A stretch of 8,062 bases of DNA from an uncultured Oceanospirillaceae bacterium (lineage in GTDB: Bacteria > Pseudomonadota > Gammaproteobacteria > Pseudomonadales > Balneatricaceae), in NCBI GenBank assembly GCA_946221045.1, contig CAMIIY010000070.1:1-8062 (forward strand), written 5' to 3'. Positions within the stretch are counted from its first letter, which is position 1. Every line of letters begins with the position of its first letter. Position numbers and translations under genes: made by a program. This document shows, one piece after another, positions 1 to 7,643 of this stretch. The notes under the pieces are model-generated. The model saw only the letters and a program-made list of their open reading frames with translations, was not told the origin of the DNA and did not search any database.

Positions 1-193
1 GTTCCTAAGCAGATAACCGGGTTTAGCCTGAAGCGACTGAATCCAGAATCAGGCAGAAAACCAGCAACATTCGAACATCCTTCAGTACCGACTACCCGCA
101 ATGCTATCTGTCAAAATGCGATGACATATCCGGTTTAAATAACGCTGAAACCAGTAACAACAGGAAAGGAAAGCCGTACAAACAGGCAAATAA

Positions 194-222
194 AAAGCGA
201 CCTCAATAATTGGGGTCGCTTT
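194..222 (-). terminator. Rho-independent terminator of the DUF4399 gene
   Basis: The 9-base arm at 194-202 (aaagcgacc) is perfectly complementary to 214-222 (ggtcgcttt). A G-U pair and a C-G pair extend the stem inward, leaving a loop of about 7 bases. Read on the minus strand the stem runs into a T-rich tract (about TTTTTATTT, 196 down to 188). It lies about 50 bases beyond the stop codon of the DUF4399 gene. On the plus strand only three T residues follow, so it should work mainly leftward. Confidence 0.85.
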
Positions 223-269
223 AGAATAAATCATACCGTCAGGATGCTGGGCGGGACCTATCCAGCAGG

Positions 270-674
270 TTACTCAACGGTAATGGTAATCTTTTCAGAT
301 ACCACTGGCGGGTTATGGGGCTTGTGTGCCATATCACCCAACACCAGCTGCAAAGTATGTGTACCGGGTTCCAGCGTTAGTGTGGTTTCCGTCTGACCAC
401 CGCCAAAATGTTTTACATCCTTGCCCAATGGCATACTCATGTCCGGTAGCTCGCCATCAATCACCAGATGATGATGACCCGTATTGGCTTTATCTGTCCC
501 TGCAGGGGCAACACCCATACCGGATAAACCAAACACCACAGTAAACGTGGACGGCACCGTAGCACCATCTACCGGAGAGACAATATAGGCCATAGCACCC
601 TCAGGCGCTTCTGCAGCCACAGCCGCTTGCGCTGCCAGCACACTGAAACCAAAAGCCAACAGGATTTTTTTCAT
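270..674 (-). CDS. secreted DUF4399 domain protein
   Basis: This is a 134-residue exported protein of unknown function. Residues 1-21 form a typical signal peptide (MKKILL, a hydrophobic core, then AVAA before E22), so the mature protein of about 113 residues should be periplasmic. The mature part matches the DUF4399 pattern: an IVSPVDGATV strand near residue 31, FGLSGMGVAPAG at 48-59, the histidine cluster TGHHHLVID at 65-73, a GGGQTETTL stretch at 91-99, and a LEPGTHTLQLVLGD strand at 101-114 followed by HKPHNPPV. The layout resembles a small beta-sandwich, and H67-H69, H89, H117 and H120 could bind metal, but that is inference. Length is normal for the family. The ATG at 674 is preceded by GAGG at a spacing of 8. 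The gene appears monocistronic, with its own terminator at 194-222, and is divergent from the IalB-like gene. Confidence 0.88.
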   Translation of the reverse strand: MKKILLAFGFSVLAAQAAVAAEAPEGAMAYIVSPVDGATVPSTFTVVFGLSGMGVAPAGTDKANTGHHHLVIDGELPDMSMPLGKDVKHFGGGQTETTLTLEPGTHTLQLVLGDMAHKPHNPPVVSEKITITVE

Positions 675-737
675 CCTTACATCCTCAATCGTGTTAGGGG
701 TAGAAACGACCTGCGCTCGTCCGGGCAGGCCCTATTC

Positions 738-765
738 ACTTTAGCCCATTTGTGCAACGCCGCAA
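738..765 (-). promoter_or_regulatory. possible sigma-70 promoter for the DUF4399 gene
   Basis: On the minus strand TTGCGG (765-760) and TAAAGT (743-738) are separated by 16 bases. The second box matches four of the six TATAAT positions. It lies 64 bases upstream of the start codon, in the only non-coding stretch from which this gene could be driven. The match is weak and other placements are possible. Confidence 0.25.
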
Positions 766-821
766 GCGGTTTCTGAGGGGCAGATAGCCATCCAACTGAA
801 CCAGAGTTGCCATCATGCAGT

Positions 822-850
822 TTGAGAAGTTAAGGTGGCAGCAGAATATT
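822..850 (+). promoter_or_regulatory. probable sigma-70 promoter for the IalB-like gene
   Basis: TTGAGA (822-827, five of six matches to TTGACA) and AATATT (845-850, four of six matches to TATAAT) are separated by 17 bases. Transcription would start near 857, which leaves room for the ribosome site at 869-873 and the ATG at 880. It also places the in-frame GTG at 835 upstream of the transcript start, arguing against that longer start. Confidence 0.45.
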
Positions 851-879
851 TCCCGGCTTTAACATCATGGAAGATCAAG

Positions 880-1371
880 ATGAAAAAACGACTGTTTTAC
901 TTCACCTCTCTGCTATCCCTGCTGTTTTTGAGTATCAGCAGTCACAGCCTTGCCGCCACTGAAACCACCTCCATCCGTGACTGGCAGCTTATCTGTGGTA
1001 CACAGGAAAACGCTCAGGATAAGCGCTGTCTTGCGCGTCACACAGTCACCAATACAGAAGGCGGCGTAATTGGCGTGTTTACGGCGGTGCGTAAACCCAA
1101 TGATGGTCAGTTGATGATGGAAATTGTTGTGCCCCTGATGCTGGATCTTGAAGCCGGAGCGCAATTCCAGATTGATGACATATCCGCTCAGAAGCAGGAC
1201 TTCAAGTTCTGCAGCAAATCTGGCTGTCATATCCTGCTAGACGACCCGACGCTGATTGAACAGCTAAAGCAGGGGGGAGACCTGCAGGTCGGCGTCACAC
1301 CTCTGCGTCATCAAATGACCCTGATTACGTTTTCGCTGCGCGGTTTTACGGCGGCGCTGGATGCATTGTAA
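880..1371 (+). CDS. IalB-like (invasion-associated locus B family) periplasmic protein
   Basis: This is a 163-residue secreted protein that fits the invasion associated locus B family. Residues 1-25 are a signal peptide (MKKRLFYF, a leucine/serine-rich core, SHSLA), followed by the mature start ATETTSIRDWQLIC. The family's typical features are present: the DW..-C opening (C39), a second cysteine in DKRCLARH (C50), a central beta-rich part with a VVPLMLDLEAG-like segment (83-93), and the paired cysteines FCSKSGC (C111, C116). C39/C50 and C111/C116 may form disulfides. I chose ATG 880 rather than GTG 835 because GGAAG (869-873) sits 6 bases upstream, the signal peptide begins there, and the likely promoter -10 box is at 845-850. 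The family was named in Bartonella, but homologues are common in free-living proteobacteria and no virulence role is implied. It is convergent with the cyclase gene, 48 bases away. Confidence 0.78.
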   Translation: MKKRLFYFTSLLSLLFLSISSHSLAATETTSIRDWQLICGTQENAQDKRCLARHTVTNTEGGVIGVFTAVRKPNDGQLMMEIVVPLMLDLEAGAQFQIDDISAQKQDFKFCSKSGCHILLDDPTLIEQLKQGGDLQVGVTPLRHQMTLITFSLRGFTAALDAL

Positions 1372-1419
1372 CAGCACGTTTGCCGGGGCAGATGATGACC
1401 TGACAATAAGACCGGCAGA

Positions 1420-2370
1420 TTACAGACGCTCGGTGCAACACTCAGTCTGATCCTGAGTGTTGCCAGAGATCACCATGGTGCAGTTGCGCCCATCGGCTTT
1501 GGCCTTGTACAGCGCCTCATCTGCCAGAGAGATCAATTGATCAACTGAAAGGGACGACTGCTCGGGGTCCACAATACAAATACCGGTGCTCAAGGTCACC
1601 TGCAACTGGGTTGTCTCCAGCTGAAAGGGGACTGACGCAACCTGCTTACGCAGGCGTTCAAACAGATTGCAGATCTGACTGCGGGAGGTGCTGAGCACAA
1701 TCATAAACTCCTCCCCTCCATACCGGCCAATCAGGTCATAGGGCCGCAGCGTATCGCAGAGCCGGTTCGACACCTCTTTAAGCACCTGGTCACCAGCTGT
1801 ATGACCATAGGTGTCATTCACTTTCTTGAAAAAATCGATATCACACAGGGCGATACAAAATGCATCGCCCTGCCGGGCCGCACGGGCCTGCTCCACCGGG
1901 ATGCCCTCATAAATTGCGCGCCGGTTATAGAGACCGGTCAGATCATCATGATCAGCACGATAAGCCAGATTGGCATTGGCGATTTTGAGTTCTTCCTGCA
2001 TCTGCAGCAACCGCTGCCCCACCCGGATGCGGGCATGCAGTTCGGCATTCTCAAACGGTTTGGCAATGTAGTCATTGGCCCCCTGATCAAGGCCGGCAAC
2101 CACATCCTCAACCCGGTTTCTTGAGGTCAGTAATATGATGTAAGGGGGGTTATCTCTGAACTGGTCCCGGATTCTGGCACAGAGCTCAACACCATTCAGC
2201 CCCGGCATCTCCCAGTCCAGTAGCAGCAGAGAAGGCGGTTCATCGACTTGCATTGCCTGCCAGGCAGCCAAACCGTCTTCAGCCAGAACAGGTTCAAAGC
2301 CCCACTCTCTGGCCAGCATCATCAGGATGGTACGTGAGGTGGCATCATCTTCCGCGATCAGGAGTTTCAC
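1420..2370 (-). CDS. REC-GGDEF response regulator, diguanylate cyclase
   Basis: This 316-residue cytoplasmic protein should make cyclic di-GMP from two GTP under control of phosphorylation. Residues 1-118 are a receiver with the acidic pair D8/D9, phosphoacceptor D52 (LLLLDWEMPG), T82 and K104 (IAKPF). A short helical linker (about 119-139) joins the GGDEF domain, which starts at DHDDLTGLYNRR (140-151). That domain has the metal-binding DIDFFK (D177), ND.YGH (185-190) and the active-site GGEEF at 218-222. RPYD at 209-212 sits exactly five residues before GGEEF, the position of the inhibitory I-site RxxD, so product feedback is expected. The start is GTG at 2370, preceded by GAGGA (2383-2379) at a spacing of 8. 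The first 26 bases overlap the end of the hybrid kinase gene in another frame, which suggests translational coupling and a cognate pair. The architecture resembles PleD/WspR-type regulators but with one receiver. The C-terminal tail after about residue 300 is unusual and lies over a hairpin. Confidence 0.93.
   Translation of the reverse strand: MKLLIAEDDATSRTILMMLAREWGFEPVLAEDGLAAWQAMQVDEPPSLLLLDWEMPGLNGVELCARIRDQFRDNPPYIILLTSRNRVEDVVAGLDQGANDYIAKPFENAELHARIRVGQRLLQMQEELKIANANLAYRADHDDLTGLYNRRAIYEGIPVEQARAARQGDAFCIALCDIDFFKKVNDTYGHTAGDQVLKEVSNRLCDTLRPYDLIGRYGGEEFMIVLSTSRSQICNLFERLRKQVASVPFQLETTQLQVTLSTGICIVDPEQSSLSVDQLISLADEALYKAKADGRNCTMVISGNTQDQTECCTERL
1435..1463. repeat. perfect 11-bp inverted repeat inside the 3' end of the cyclase gene
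   Basis: gcaacactcag (1435-1445) and ctgagtgttgc (1453-1463) are perfect reverse complements around a 7-base loop. The hairpin would form in transcripts of either strand. It lies within the last 15 codons of the cyclase and about 65 bases beyond the stop of the convergent IalB-like gene. No T tract follows on either strand, so it is not a classic intrinsic terminator. It may protect 3' ends or help separate the convergent transcripts. Confidence 0.7.
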
Positions 2371-5300
2371 CGGTTCGATCCTCGAGTCTATTTTTCAGCT
2401 GGACAAAACCCTGCTCCAGCTCGGGCCATAACTGTCGGACTTGCTCCATGTCCTGGCGTGTACCTGCCTGCTCTATCGCATACGCAAGTTCACCCATTGC
2501 TGCGGCACCGATGTTCCATGCGGCGCCTTTTATCTTATGTGCCTGAGCCGTCAGCGATGCTGTATCTTCACCGTTGATCTGCTCAGACAGTCGACCCAAC
2601 TGGGTTGGCATATCCAGCAGAAATGTCCCGATCACGGCATCCACCATCATCTGGTCACCCTGCATACGACGTTCAAGCGCGGAGCTGTCCCACAGACTCT
2701 TGCTATCGGCGTCGTCTGCCATTTCTTCAGCCGGCGACATTTCAGTATTCAGCACGATAGTTCGTGCCCCCTCCGGATTGAGCCAGGTGTCGAGTACCTG
2801 CCGCAGCCGCAGGATATCCACGGGCTTACTGATAAAGTCATTCATGCCCGTGTCCAGACAGCGCTGACGTTCATTGTTCATCACATTCGCCGTCATTGCG
2901 ATAATCGGAATCGCCCGGTTCAACGCCCCTGAGGCGGGGCTACGAATCATCCGGGTTGCTTCATAACCGTCCATGTCCGGCATCTGACAATCCATAAACA
3001 CGATGTCATACGGTTTAGCTGAAACTGCACTGACCGCCTCTGCTCCGTTGGTAACAATATCAACCTGCAACCCCAGTCGTTCCAGCATCAGACGAGCCAC
3101 TTTCTGATTGGTCAGATTATCCTCTGCAAGGAGAATACGTCCGCTAAAGCGAGGGCCTGACGCAGCATTCTCAAGTGCAGGTCCGGCGGCAGGAGGCACC
3201 TGTACCTGGCCCGACAACAACGGATAAAGAGACGACGCCACCAGCGGCAGGGTAATAAACCCGTTAAAGTAACTGTCTAATACCTGCCGGGCCGCACTCT
3301 GAATACGCATGGTGGTCATCAGATAACGCCGAAGTCCGGTACTGCCCGGCAACTGTCTGAGGGTTTCACCCAGTTGCTGCAACTCAGCCAGCGGAATTTC
3401 GCTGTCCACCAGCAACACATCAAACGGCTGCCCGAACTCAGTCTGTGCTTGCAACAGCTGACGCGCATCGGCGGTACTCAACGCGCGCTGAAACCCACAA
3501 CCCCAGCGCAAACACAGCTGCTCAAGGTAGTCAGAGGTCAGGGATTTATCAGACAACAGCATCACGCGGGTATCCGGCAGCTTCACCGGCGGCGCTTCGG
3601 TTGCAGGGCTAAGCGTCCGTAATGGTACCGAGATCCAGAATTCAGATCCCAGCCCGGAATCACTCTCAACACCAATTTCGCCATCCATCAGGCAAACCAG
3701 CTCCAGGCTGATCGCCAGGCCAAGGCCCGTACCACCATAACGGCGGGTTGTGGAATTATCCGCCTGTGAAAAACGATCAAACAGCTTACGCCGTTGTTCG
3801 TGACTCATGCCAATGCCGGTATCCCGGACACTGAAACGTACCTCGGTTGTGCCGTTGCCCTGCTCCAGCAGATCAACAAATACAGCCACGGATCCCTTAC
3901 GGGTAAATTTGAGTGCATTGCCGACCAGATTGGTGAGAATCTGTCGGATACGTGAGGGGTCTCCCATCAGCCTGACCGGAGGCACCGGATTACCCGGACA
4001 GACAAATTCCAGATTCTTTTCACCCGCCTGCACAGAGAAAAATTGCGCCAGATCCGAGAGTAACTCAGACAGATCAAACGGTACCTGTTCAAGCTGCAGC
4101 TTGCCCGCTTCAATTCGCGAGAAATCCAGAATATCGTTAATAATGTTGAGCAGCGACTCACCGCTCTGCTGCAGCGTTTTTGCCAGCATCCGCTGCTCTG
4201 TATCCAGTGCGGAGTCCAGCAACAGCTGGGCCATGCCCAGCACACCGTTAATCGGTGTTCTGATCTCATGGCTCATATTGGCCAGAAAGTCAGTCTTCGC
4301 CTGGCTGGCCGCTTCCGCCTCGGCGCGGGCACGCTGTAACAGCGCCTCATCAGCCTTCTGCTTCGTCATATCCATATGCACGCCGGTCATCCTGACGGGC
4401 ACACCGGAGGCGTCCCGCACAACCTTGCCCACCATCTGCACAAACCGGATTTCGCCATCGGGTTGCACAATGCGGTATTCCGTAACCAACGGCTTCAAAC
4501 TCTCTTGCGCCTGCTGCAGAGCCTGCTCGACCCGACTGGCATCCGCCGGATAGATGACGTTTTGCCAGATGCGAAAATCCTGATCAAAGTCAGCGGCATT
4601 AACACCAAACATCTCCAGCATCCGGGAATCCCAGAACAGATGATTCGTCACCAGATTCCAGTCCCATATACCGATCCCGGCAGCGGATGAGGCCAGCTCC
4701 ATACGGCGCTTGGCATCTTCCAGCGCCTCCCGCGCCAGCTTCTGATCGGTGACATCGCGCATAGCAGCAATCGTCACATCCCCATCCTGCAGGCTGATAT
4801 GGCTCAGGTTGATCGCTACATCCCGCTCTTCACCGGAGGCCATGCGTATTTTCACCGCCCGGCCTGGTGCCATCACCCGGTTATTGGGAGAGGTTTCATA
4901 GCTTTCACGAAGCTTCGGGTGCTCCGACTGATAGCGCTGCGGCAACAACTCTTCAACCCGCATGGAGATCAGTTCATGCAGACTGAACCCGGTGAGCTGC
5001 GCAGCCATTTCATTGGCGCGCAAAATGAACCCATTGGCATCCACTGCCAGAATGGCATCAGGCAGCTGTTCCAGCAGCGATTCGTTGTCCCGGCGGGCCT
5101 CTTCACTATCAACATTAGAGTTAATCAGGCGTCTGAGCATCAGCGCGTGAAAAACGGCGTACGCCACCAGCGGTACCAGACCAATCAAACCGAGAAACAG
5201 CAGTTGATTAAACGATGCCAGGTCACGCTCCGAAGCATCGTGAGTTTGCCAGTAGCGCTGCTGAAGATTGAATTGCAGCAGATTAAGGCTCTGAATGGCG

Positions 5301-5761
5301 GCCTGGTCATCCACTTTCACCAGCGGAGCCACATCCTCTATCCGCTCCCCCCCCGAAACAAAATCGCGCAGCAGCCTGTACTTCTCCTGATACTGCCGCA
5401 AGGTCAGATCAATCTGTGCCAGGGCCGCCAGATCAGAACGGTCAGTCAGCAACTGCTGTAACGCACCAAGCGCGTTAAAGCTGTTGTTAAGCGACTGCTG
5501 TAACGCCACGGCACTGCGTTCATTCCGATACAACAGGTAGTTATTGAAATGATAAACAAATCCGCCGTAGCCCAGGCTTCTGTTTAGCTGGCTGAGGGAT
5601 TCCGATGCGGCTTCAACATCACGACTGTATTGATTCCAGCTTTCGTTGAGGCGAATGCCCCGATAATAGAGGTTGCCTGCCCAGTAACAGAAGATAATCG
5701 CGATAAGGGCTGTGAGGGCAAAGATCAGCAGCAGACGTTTGCGGGTAAAACGATTGTCCAT
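2345..5761 (-). CDS. membrane hybrid sensor histidine kinase (PAS-PAS-HisKA-HATPase-REC-REC-Hpt)
   Basis: This is a 1138-residue inner-membrane phosphorelay kinase. TM1 is at about 9-29. A helical extracytoplasmic region (about 30-186) follows, then TM2 (187-207) with no clear HAMP. PAS1 is at 225-339 and a WDW-type PAS_3 domain at 352-466, then a short alanine/glutamate-rich helix. HisKA carries H498 in MSHEIRTP. The ATPase has its N box at N615, DTGIG at 647-651 and YGGTGLGLA at 675-683. A degenerate receiver (about 730-850) is followed by an intact one (874-994: E880/D881, D924 in FMDCQMPDMDG, T957, K979). The Hpt domain (about 1027-1124) has H1075 in AHKIKGAAWNIGA. An autophosphorylation, H498 to D924 to H1075 relay is expected, with the overlapping cyclase as the likely final acceptor. 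The start is uncertain: a GTG at 5809 adds 16 residues, but ATG 5761 directly precedes the basic and hydrophobic N-terminus. Neither has a strong ribosome site. The signal sensed is unknown. Confidence 0.92.
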   Translation of the reverse strand: MDNRFTRKRLLLIFALTALIAIIFCYWAGNLYYRGIRLNESWNQYSRDVEAASESLSQLNRSLGYGGFVYHFNNYLLYRNERSAVALQQSLNNSFNALGALQQLLTDRSDLAALAQIDLTLRQYQEKYRLLRDFVSGGERIEDVAPLVKVDDQAAIQSLNLLQFNLQQRYWQTHDASERDLASFNQLLFLGLIGLVPLVAYAVFHALMLRRLINSNVDSEEARRDNESLLEQLPDAILAVDANGFILRANEMAAQLTGFSLHELISMRVEELLPQRYQSEHPKLRESYETSPNNRVMAPGRAVKIRMASGEERDVAINLSHISLQDGDVTIAAMRDVTDQKLAREALEDAKRRMELASSAAGIGIWDWNLVTNHLFWDSRMLEMFGVNAADFDQDFRIWQNVIYPADASRVEQALQQAQESLKPLVTEYRIVQPDGEIRFVQMVGKVVRDASGVPVRMTGVHMDMTKQKADEALLQRARAEAEAASQAKTDFLANMSHEIRTPINGVLGMAQLLLDSALDTEQRMLAKTLQQSGESLLNIINDILDFSRIEAGKLQLEQVPFDLSELLSDLAQFFSVQAGEKNLEFVCPGNPVPPVRLMGDPSRIRQILTNLVGNALKFTRKGSVAVFVDLLEQGNGTTEVRFSVRDTGIGMSHEQRRKLFDRFSQADNSTTRRYGGTGLGLAISLELVCLMDGEIGVESDSGLGSEFWISVPLRTLSPATEAPPVKLPDTRVMLLSDKSLTSDYLEQLCLRWGCGFQRALSTADARQLLQAQTEFGQPFDVLLVDSEIPLAELQQLGETLRQLPGSTGLRRYLMTTMRIQSAARQVLDSYFNGFITLPLVASSLYPLLSGQVQVPPAAGPALENAASGPRFSGRILLAEDNLTNQKVARLMLERLGLQVDIVTNGAEAVSAVSAKPYDIVFMDCQMPDMDGYEATRMIRSPASGALNRAIPIIAMTANVMNNERQRCLDTGMNDFISKPVDILRLRQVLDTWLNPEGARTIVLNTEMSPAEEMADDADSKSLWDSSALERRMQGDQMMVDAVIGTFLLDMPTQLGRLSEQINGEDTASLTAQAHKIKGAAWNIGAAAMGELAYAIEQAGTRQDMEQVRQLWPELEQGFVQLKNRLEDRTGETPDRGR
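2379..2383 (-). promoter_or_regulatory. ribosome binding site of the cyclase, inside the kinase gene
   Basis: On the minus strand GAGGA lies 8 bases before the GTG start at 2370. It is within the coding sequence for the last dozen residues of the hybrid kinase. It supports the GTG start and means ribosomes finishing the kinase (stop at 2347-2345) pass directly over the cyclase start, favouring coupled synthesis. Confidence 0.6.
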
Positions 5762-5833
5762 AAATCCAACCGTGCGACAGGGTACGCAGTTTCGGTTTAA
5801 TCCTTTCACGTCCGCCGGCTGGTGGCGGCATGA

Positions 5834-5853
5834 TCAGCCTCCATGGAGCCTGA
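5834..5853. repeat. 20-bp near-palindrome upstream of the hybrid kinase
   Basis: The central 10 bases (5839-5848, ctccatggag) are a perfect palindrome. Four further base pairs extend it to 20 bp with one mismatched pair (5838/5849). It lies between the phosphorylase stop and the kinase start, 73-92 bases upstream of ATG 5761. It could be an operator. On the minus strand it contains GGAGG (5842-5838), an excellent ribosome-site match. Confidence 0.5.
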
Positions 5854-5880
5854 ATTTCATTTCAAAATCAAGGAAATTCA
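5851..5880. repeat. inverted repeat starting at the phosphorylase stop codon
   Basis: tgaatttc (5851-5858) and gaaattca (5873-5880) are perfect 8-base inverted repeats with a 14-base AT-rich spacer. On the minus strand the first arm begins with the TGA stop codon of the phosphorylase. The stem is AT-rich and no T run follows, so it is a poor terminator. It may be a regulatory or mRNA-processing site between the metabolic and signalling genes. Confidence 0.4.
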
Positions 5881-7632
5881 AAGATCTGCCCGGTTACTTA
5901 ACCACAGCGTCTGATAAGGTGCCACGGGGATTACAGCGTGCAGATCCGGATACTCAACTCCGCTCAGCAGATCAGACCAGTCCTGTGTATTGACCAGATT
6001 GAGATCAGCCAGGCGCAGGTCAGCGGTCTTATGGCCGATATTCGCGATACAGAAAATACTCTGCTGCCGGTTGGGACTCTGCCGCCAGAAACCAAACAAC
6101 TGGCTGCCCAGATGCAGCGTAAACTGAGTCGCATTGGGATGAAATGCCGGCTGACGGGTTCGTATCTGCAGCAGATGTTTTAGCCGCTGCAATACCCGGT
6201 GGTGGTGTGACTCAGGGTCATCCAGCCGCTGTCGAATCGTGTCATATTGCCACTGGCTGCGATTGATCGAGCGGTTATGCCCGGTCCGGGCCATACGTGC
6301 ATAGTCGTTATGTGAGCCCAGCAGACTCTGAATATAGATGGCAGGTATTCCTTCCAGCGCCAGCATAATCGCATGGGCACAGATAAAGCGATCTTCGTTG
6401 TACTCATCCGGCCCCGCCTGCGTGCCCTGCAGCGCATCGTAGAGTGAGATATTGATCTCATAAGGGCGGGACTGCCCTTCATTCAGGCTGCGCCAGGAGA
6501 TCTCGCCGCCAAACTGCTGCATGGTCTGAATCAGTTTGTGTTCTTCCGATTCAGTCAACAGATTTTCCAGCGGGCGCAATCCAATGCCATCATGGGAGGC
6601 AATAAAGTTGAAAAAGGCAGTGCCGTCCTGAGCCGGCGGCATCGCCATCAGCCACTGCTTCAGATAATGGCTGTCGCCACTGATCAGGGTGTATACCAGC
6701 AACGGCGGCAGTGAAAAGTTATAGACGCAGTGCGCTTCATTACCATTGCCAAAATAAGAGAGGTTTTCCCGACTGGGAATATTGGTTTCGGTAATGATCA
6801 CCGCATCCGGGCTGGCGTATTCAATCAGGCTGCGTAACAGCCGCACCACTTCATGGGTCTGCTCAAGATTAAGGCAATTGGTTCCGGGAATTTTCCAGAG
6901 AAAGGCGACGGCGTCCAGACGGAAGATTTTTACCCCCTGATCCAGATAAAACCGGACAATCCGCACCATCATTTTCAACAGTTCCGGATTACGGAAATCA
7001 AAATCCACCTGATCATGGCTGAAAGTACACCAGACATGGCGCGGCCCGGTGCTGGTCTCAACCGTACGCAGCAATGGACTGGTCCTCGGGCGAACCACGT
7101 CCGAAAGGTCCTGCTCAATATCAGTGGTAAAGTAAAAATCCCGCCCCGGCTCCCGACCTGCCAGAAAGTTACAGAACCATTCACAGTCGCTGGAGCCATG
7201 ATTGATCACCAGATCGGCCATCAGGCGATAGCGCTCAGCAATAGATTGAATATCCTGCCAGTCACCCAGATTTTCACGGACGGCAAAAAAATCCTGCACG
7301 GCAAAGCCATCATCACTGCTGAAGGGGAAAAACGGCAGGATATGCAGGCTGTTGATCAGCCCATCCGTGTATTCATCCATAAACCGGTGCAGGGTATGCA
7401 AAGGCCGCTCATCCGGCTGCAGCAGCGTATCACCATAACTGATCAGTACCACATCCTGCTGATCCCAATGATTTTTACCCGGCTCGGGTTGAGTAACAAC
7501 CGCCTCAAGCCGCATCAGTTCAATCAGCGCATCCGCCAGCGGCGGAAGCTGTTCTGGCGGCAGCACGCCGCTGTAAATTACCTGCAAGTGGGTATCCAGC
7601 TGAAACCTGAGCTGCTCACTGGCGGCTGTCAT
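5878..7632 (-). CDS. GH13_18 glycoside phosphorylase, probably glucosylglycerate phosphorylase
   Basis: This 584-residue cytoplasmic enzyme belongs to the sucrose-phosphorylase-like subfamily of GH13. It should split an alpha-glucoside with phosphate, giving glucose 1-phosphate. The barrel signatures are clear: ISYGDTLL near 64, [15 protein letters not shown] (96-110), DLVINHGS (140-147), [11 protein letters not shown] with nucleophile D240, ITETN with acid/base E282, and ASHDGIG with transition-state stabiliser D348. TGHNRSINR (450-458) is the late motif of this subfamily. The acceptor loop reads [14 protein letters not shown] (388-401). The Q of the LDLYQ-type loop of bifidobacterial sucrose phosphorylase appears to be E392, which argues against plain sucrose. 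The adjoining GpgS-like piece favours glucosylglycerate; glucosylglycerol is the main alternative. Length is slightly above bacterial sucrose phosphorylases (about 500) and close to YcjM-type enzymes. ATG 7632 is preferred over GTG 7638 because AAGGGG lies 5 bases before it. Confidence 0.88.
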   Translation of the reverse strand: MTAASEQLRFQLDTHLQVIYSGVLPPEQLPPLADALIELMRLEAVVTQPEPGKNHWDQQDVVLISYGDTLLQPDERPLHTLHRFMDEYTDGLINSLHILPFFPFSSDDGFAVQDFFAVRENLGDWQDIQSIAERYRLMADLVINHGSSDCEWFCNFLAGREPGRDFYFTTDIEQDLSDVVRPRTSPLLRTVETSTGPRHVWCTFSHDQVDFDFRNPELLKMMVRIVRFYLDQGVKIFRLDAVAFLWKIPGTNCLNLEQTHEVVRLLRSLIEYASPDAVIITETNIPSRENLSYFGNGNEAHCVYNFSLPPLLVYTLISGDSHYLKQWLMAMPPAQDGTAFFNFIASHDGIGLRPLENLLTESEEHKLIQTMQQFGGEISWRSLNEGQSRPYEINISLYDALQGTQAGPDEYNEDRFICAHAIMLALEGIPAIYIQSLLGSHNDYARMARTGHNRSINRSQWQYDTIRQRLDDPESHHHRVLQRLKHLLQIRTRQPAFHPNATQFTLHLGSQLFGFWRQSPNRQQSIFCIANIGHKTADLRLADLNLVNTQDWSDLLSGVEYPDLHAVIPVAPYQTLWLSNRADL

Positions 7633-7637
7633 CTTCA

Positions 7638-7643
7638 CCCCTT
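7638..7643 (-). promoter_or_regulatory. ribosome binding site of the phosphorylase
   Basis: AAGGGG on the minus strand lies 5 bases before ATG 7632 and overlaps the TAA stop (7644-7642) of the preceding ORF. It decides the start: the alternative GTG at 7638 would leave no room between site and codon. The overlap with the stop codon implies that the phosphorylase and the upstream ORF were built as one operon with coupled translation. Confidence 0.65.

Noticed and set aside
109..114. Perfect TTGACA on the minus strand, as a promoter reading off the left edge
   Set aside because: No acceptable -10 box lies 16-18 bases downstream, and the target gene is not visible.
1..138. Open plus-strand frame from the window edge to a TAA at 136-138 (45 codons)
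   Set aside because: It has no recognisable domain, is rich in proline, arginine and threonine, and has no start within the window. It could be the end of a gene to the left but cannot be supported.
835..879. Longer GTG start for the IalB-like gene
   Set aside because: The extra 15 residues would precede a perfect signal peptide, and the likely promoter and ribosome site both fit the ATG at 880.
1381..1417. tgccgg/ccggca inverted repeat between the convergent genes as a terminator
   Set aside because: The stem is only six base pairs with a loop of about 25 bases and no T tract.
3807..4553. 248-codon plus-strand ORF within the hybrid kinase
   Set aside because: It is a shadow of the kinase, serine- and arginine-rich, and lies antisense to the HisKA, ATPase and PAS motifs.
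4799..5461. 220-codon plus-strand ORF antisense to the kinase sensor and PAS region
   Set aside because: The kinase frame has clear transmembrane and PAS features here. The antisense product has no domain signs and no ribosome site was noted.
5619..5831. 70-codon minus-strand ORF as a real gene
   Set aside because: It overlaps the kinase coding sequence out of frame and encodes an arginine- and proline-rich product without a recognisable pattern. Only its ribosome site is noteworthy, and that is reported as a finding.
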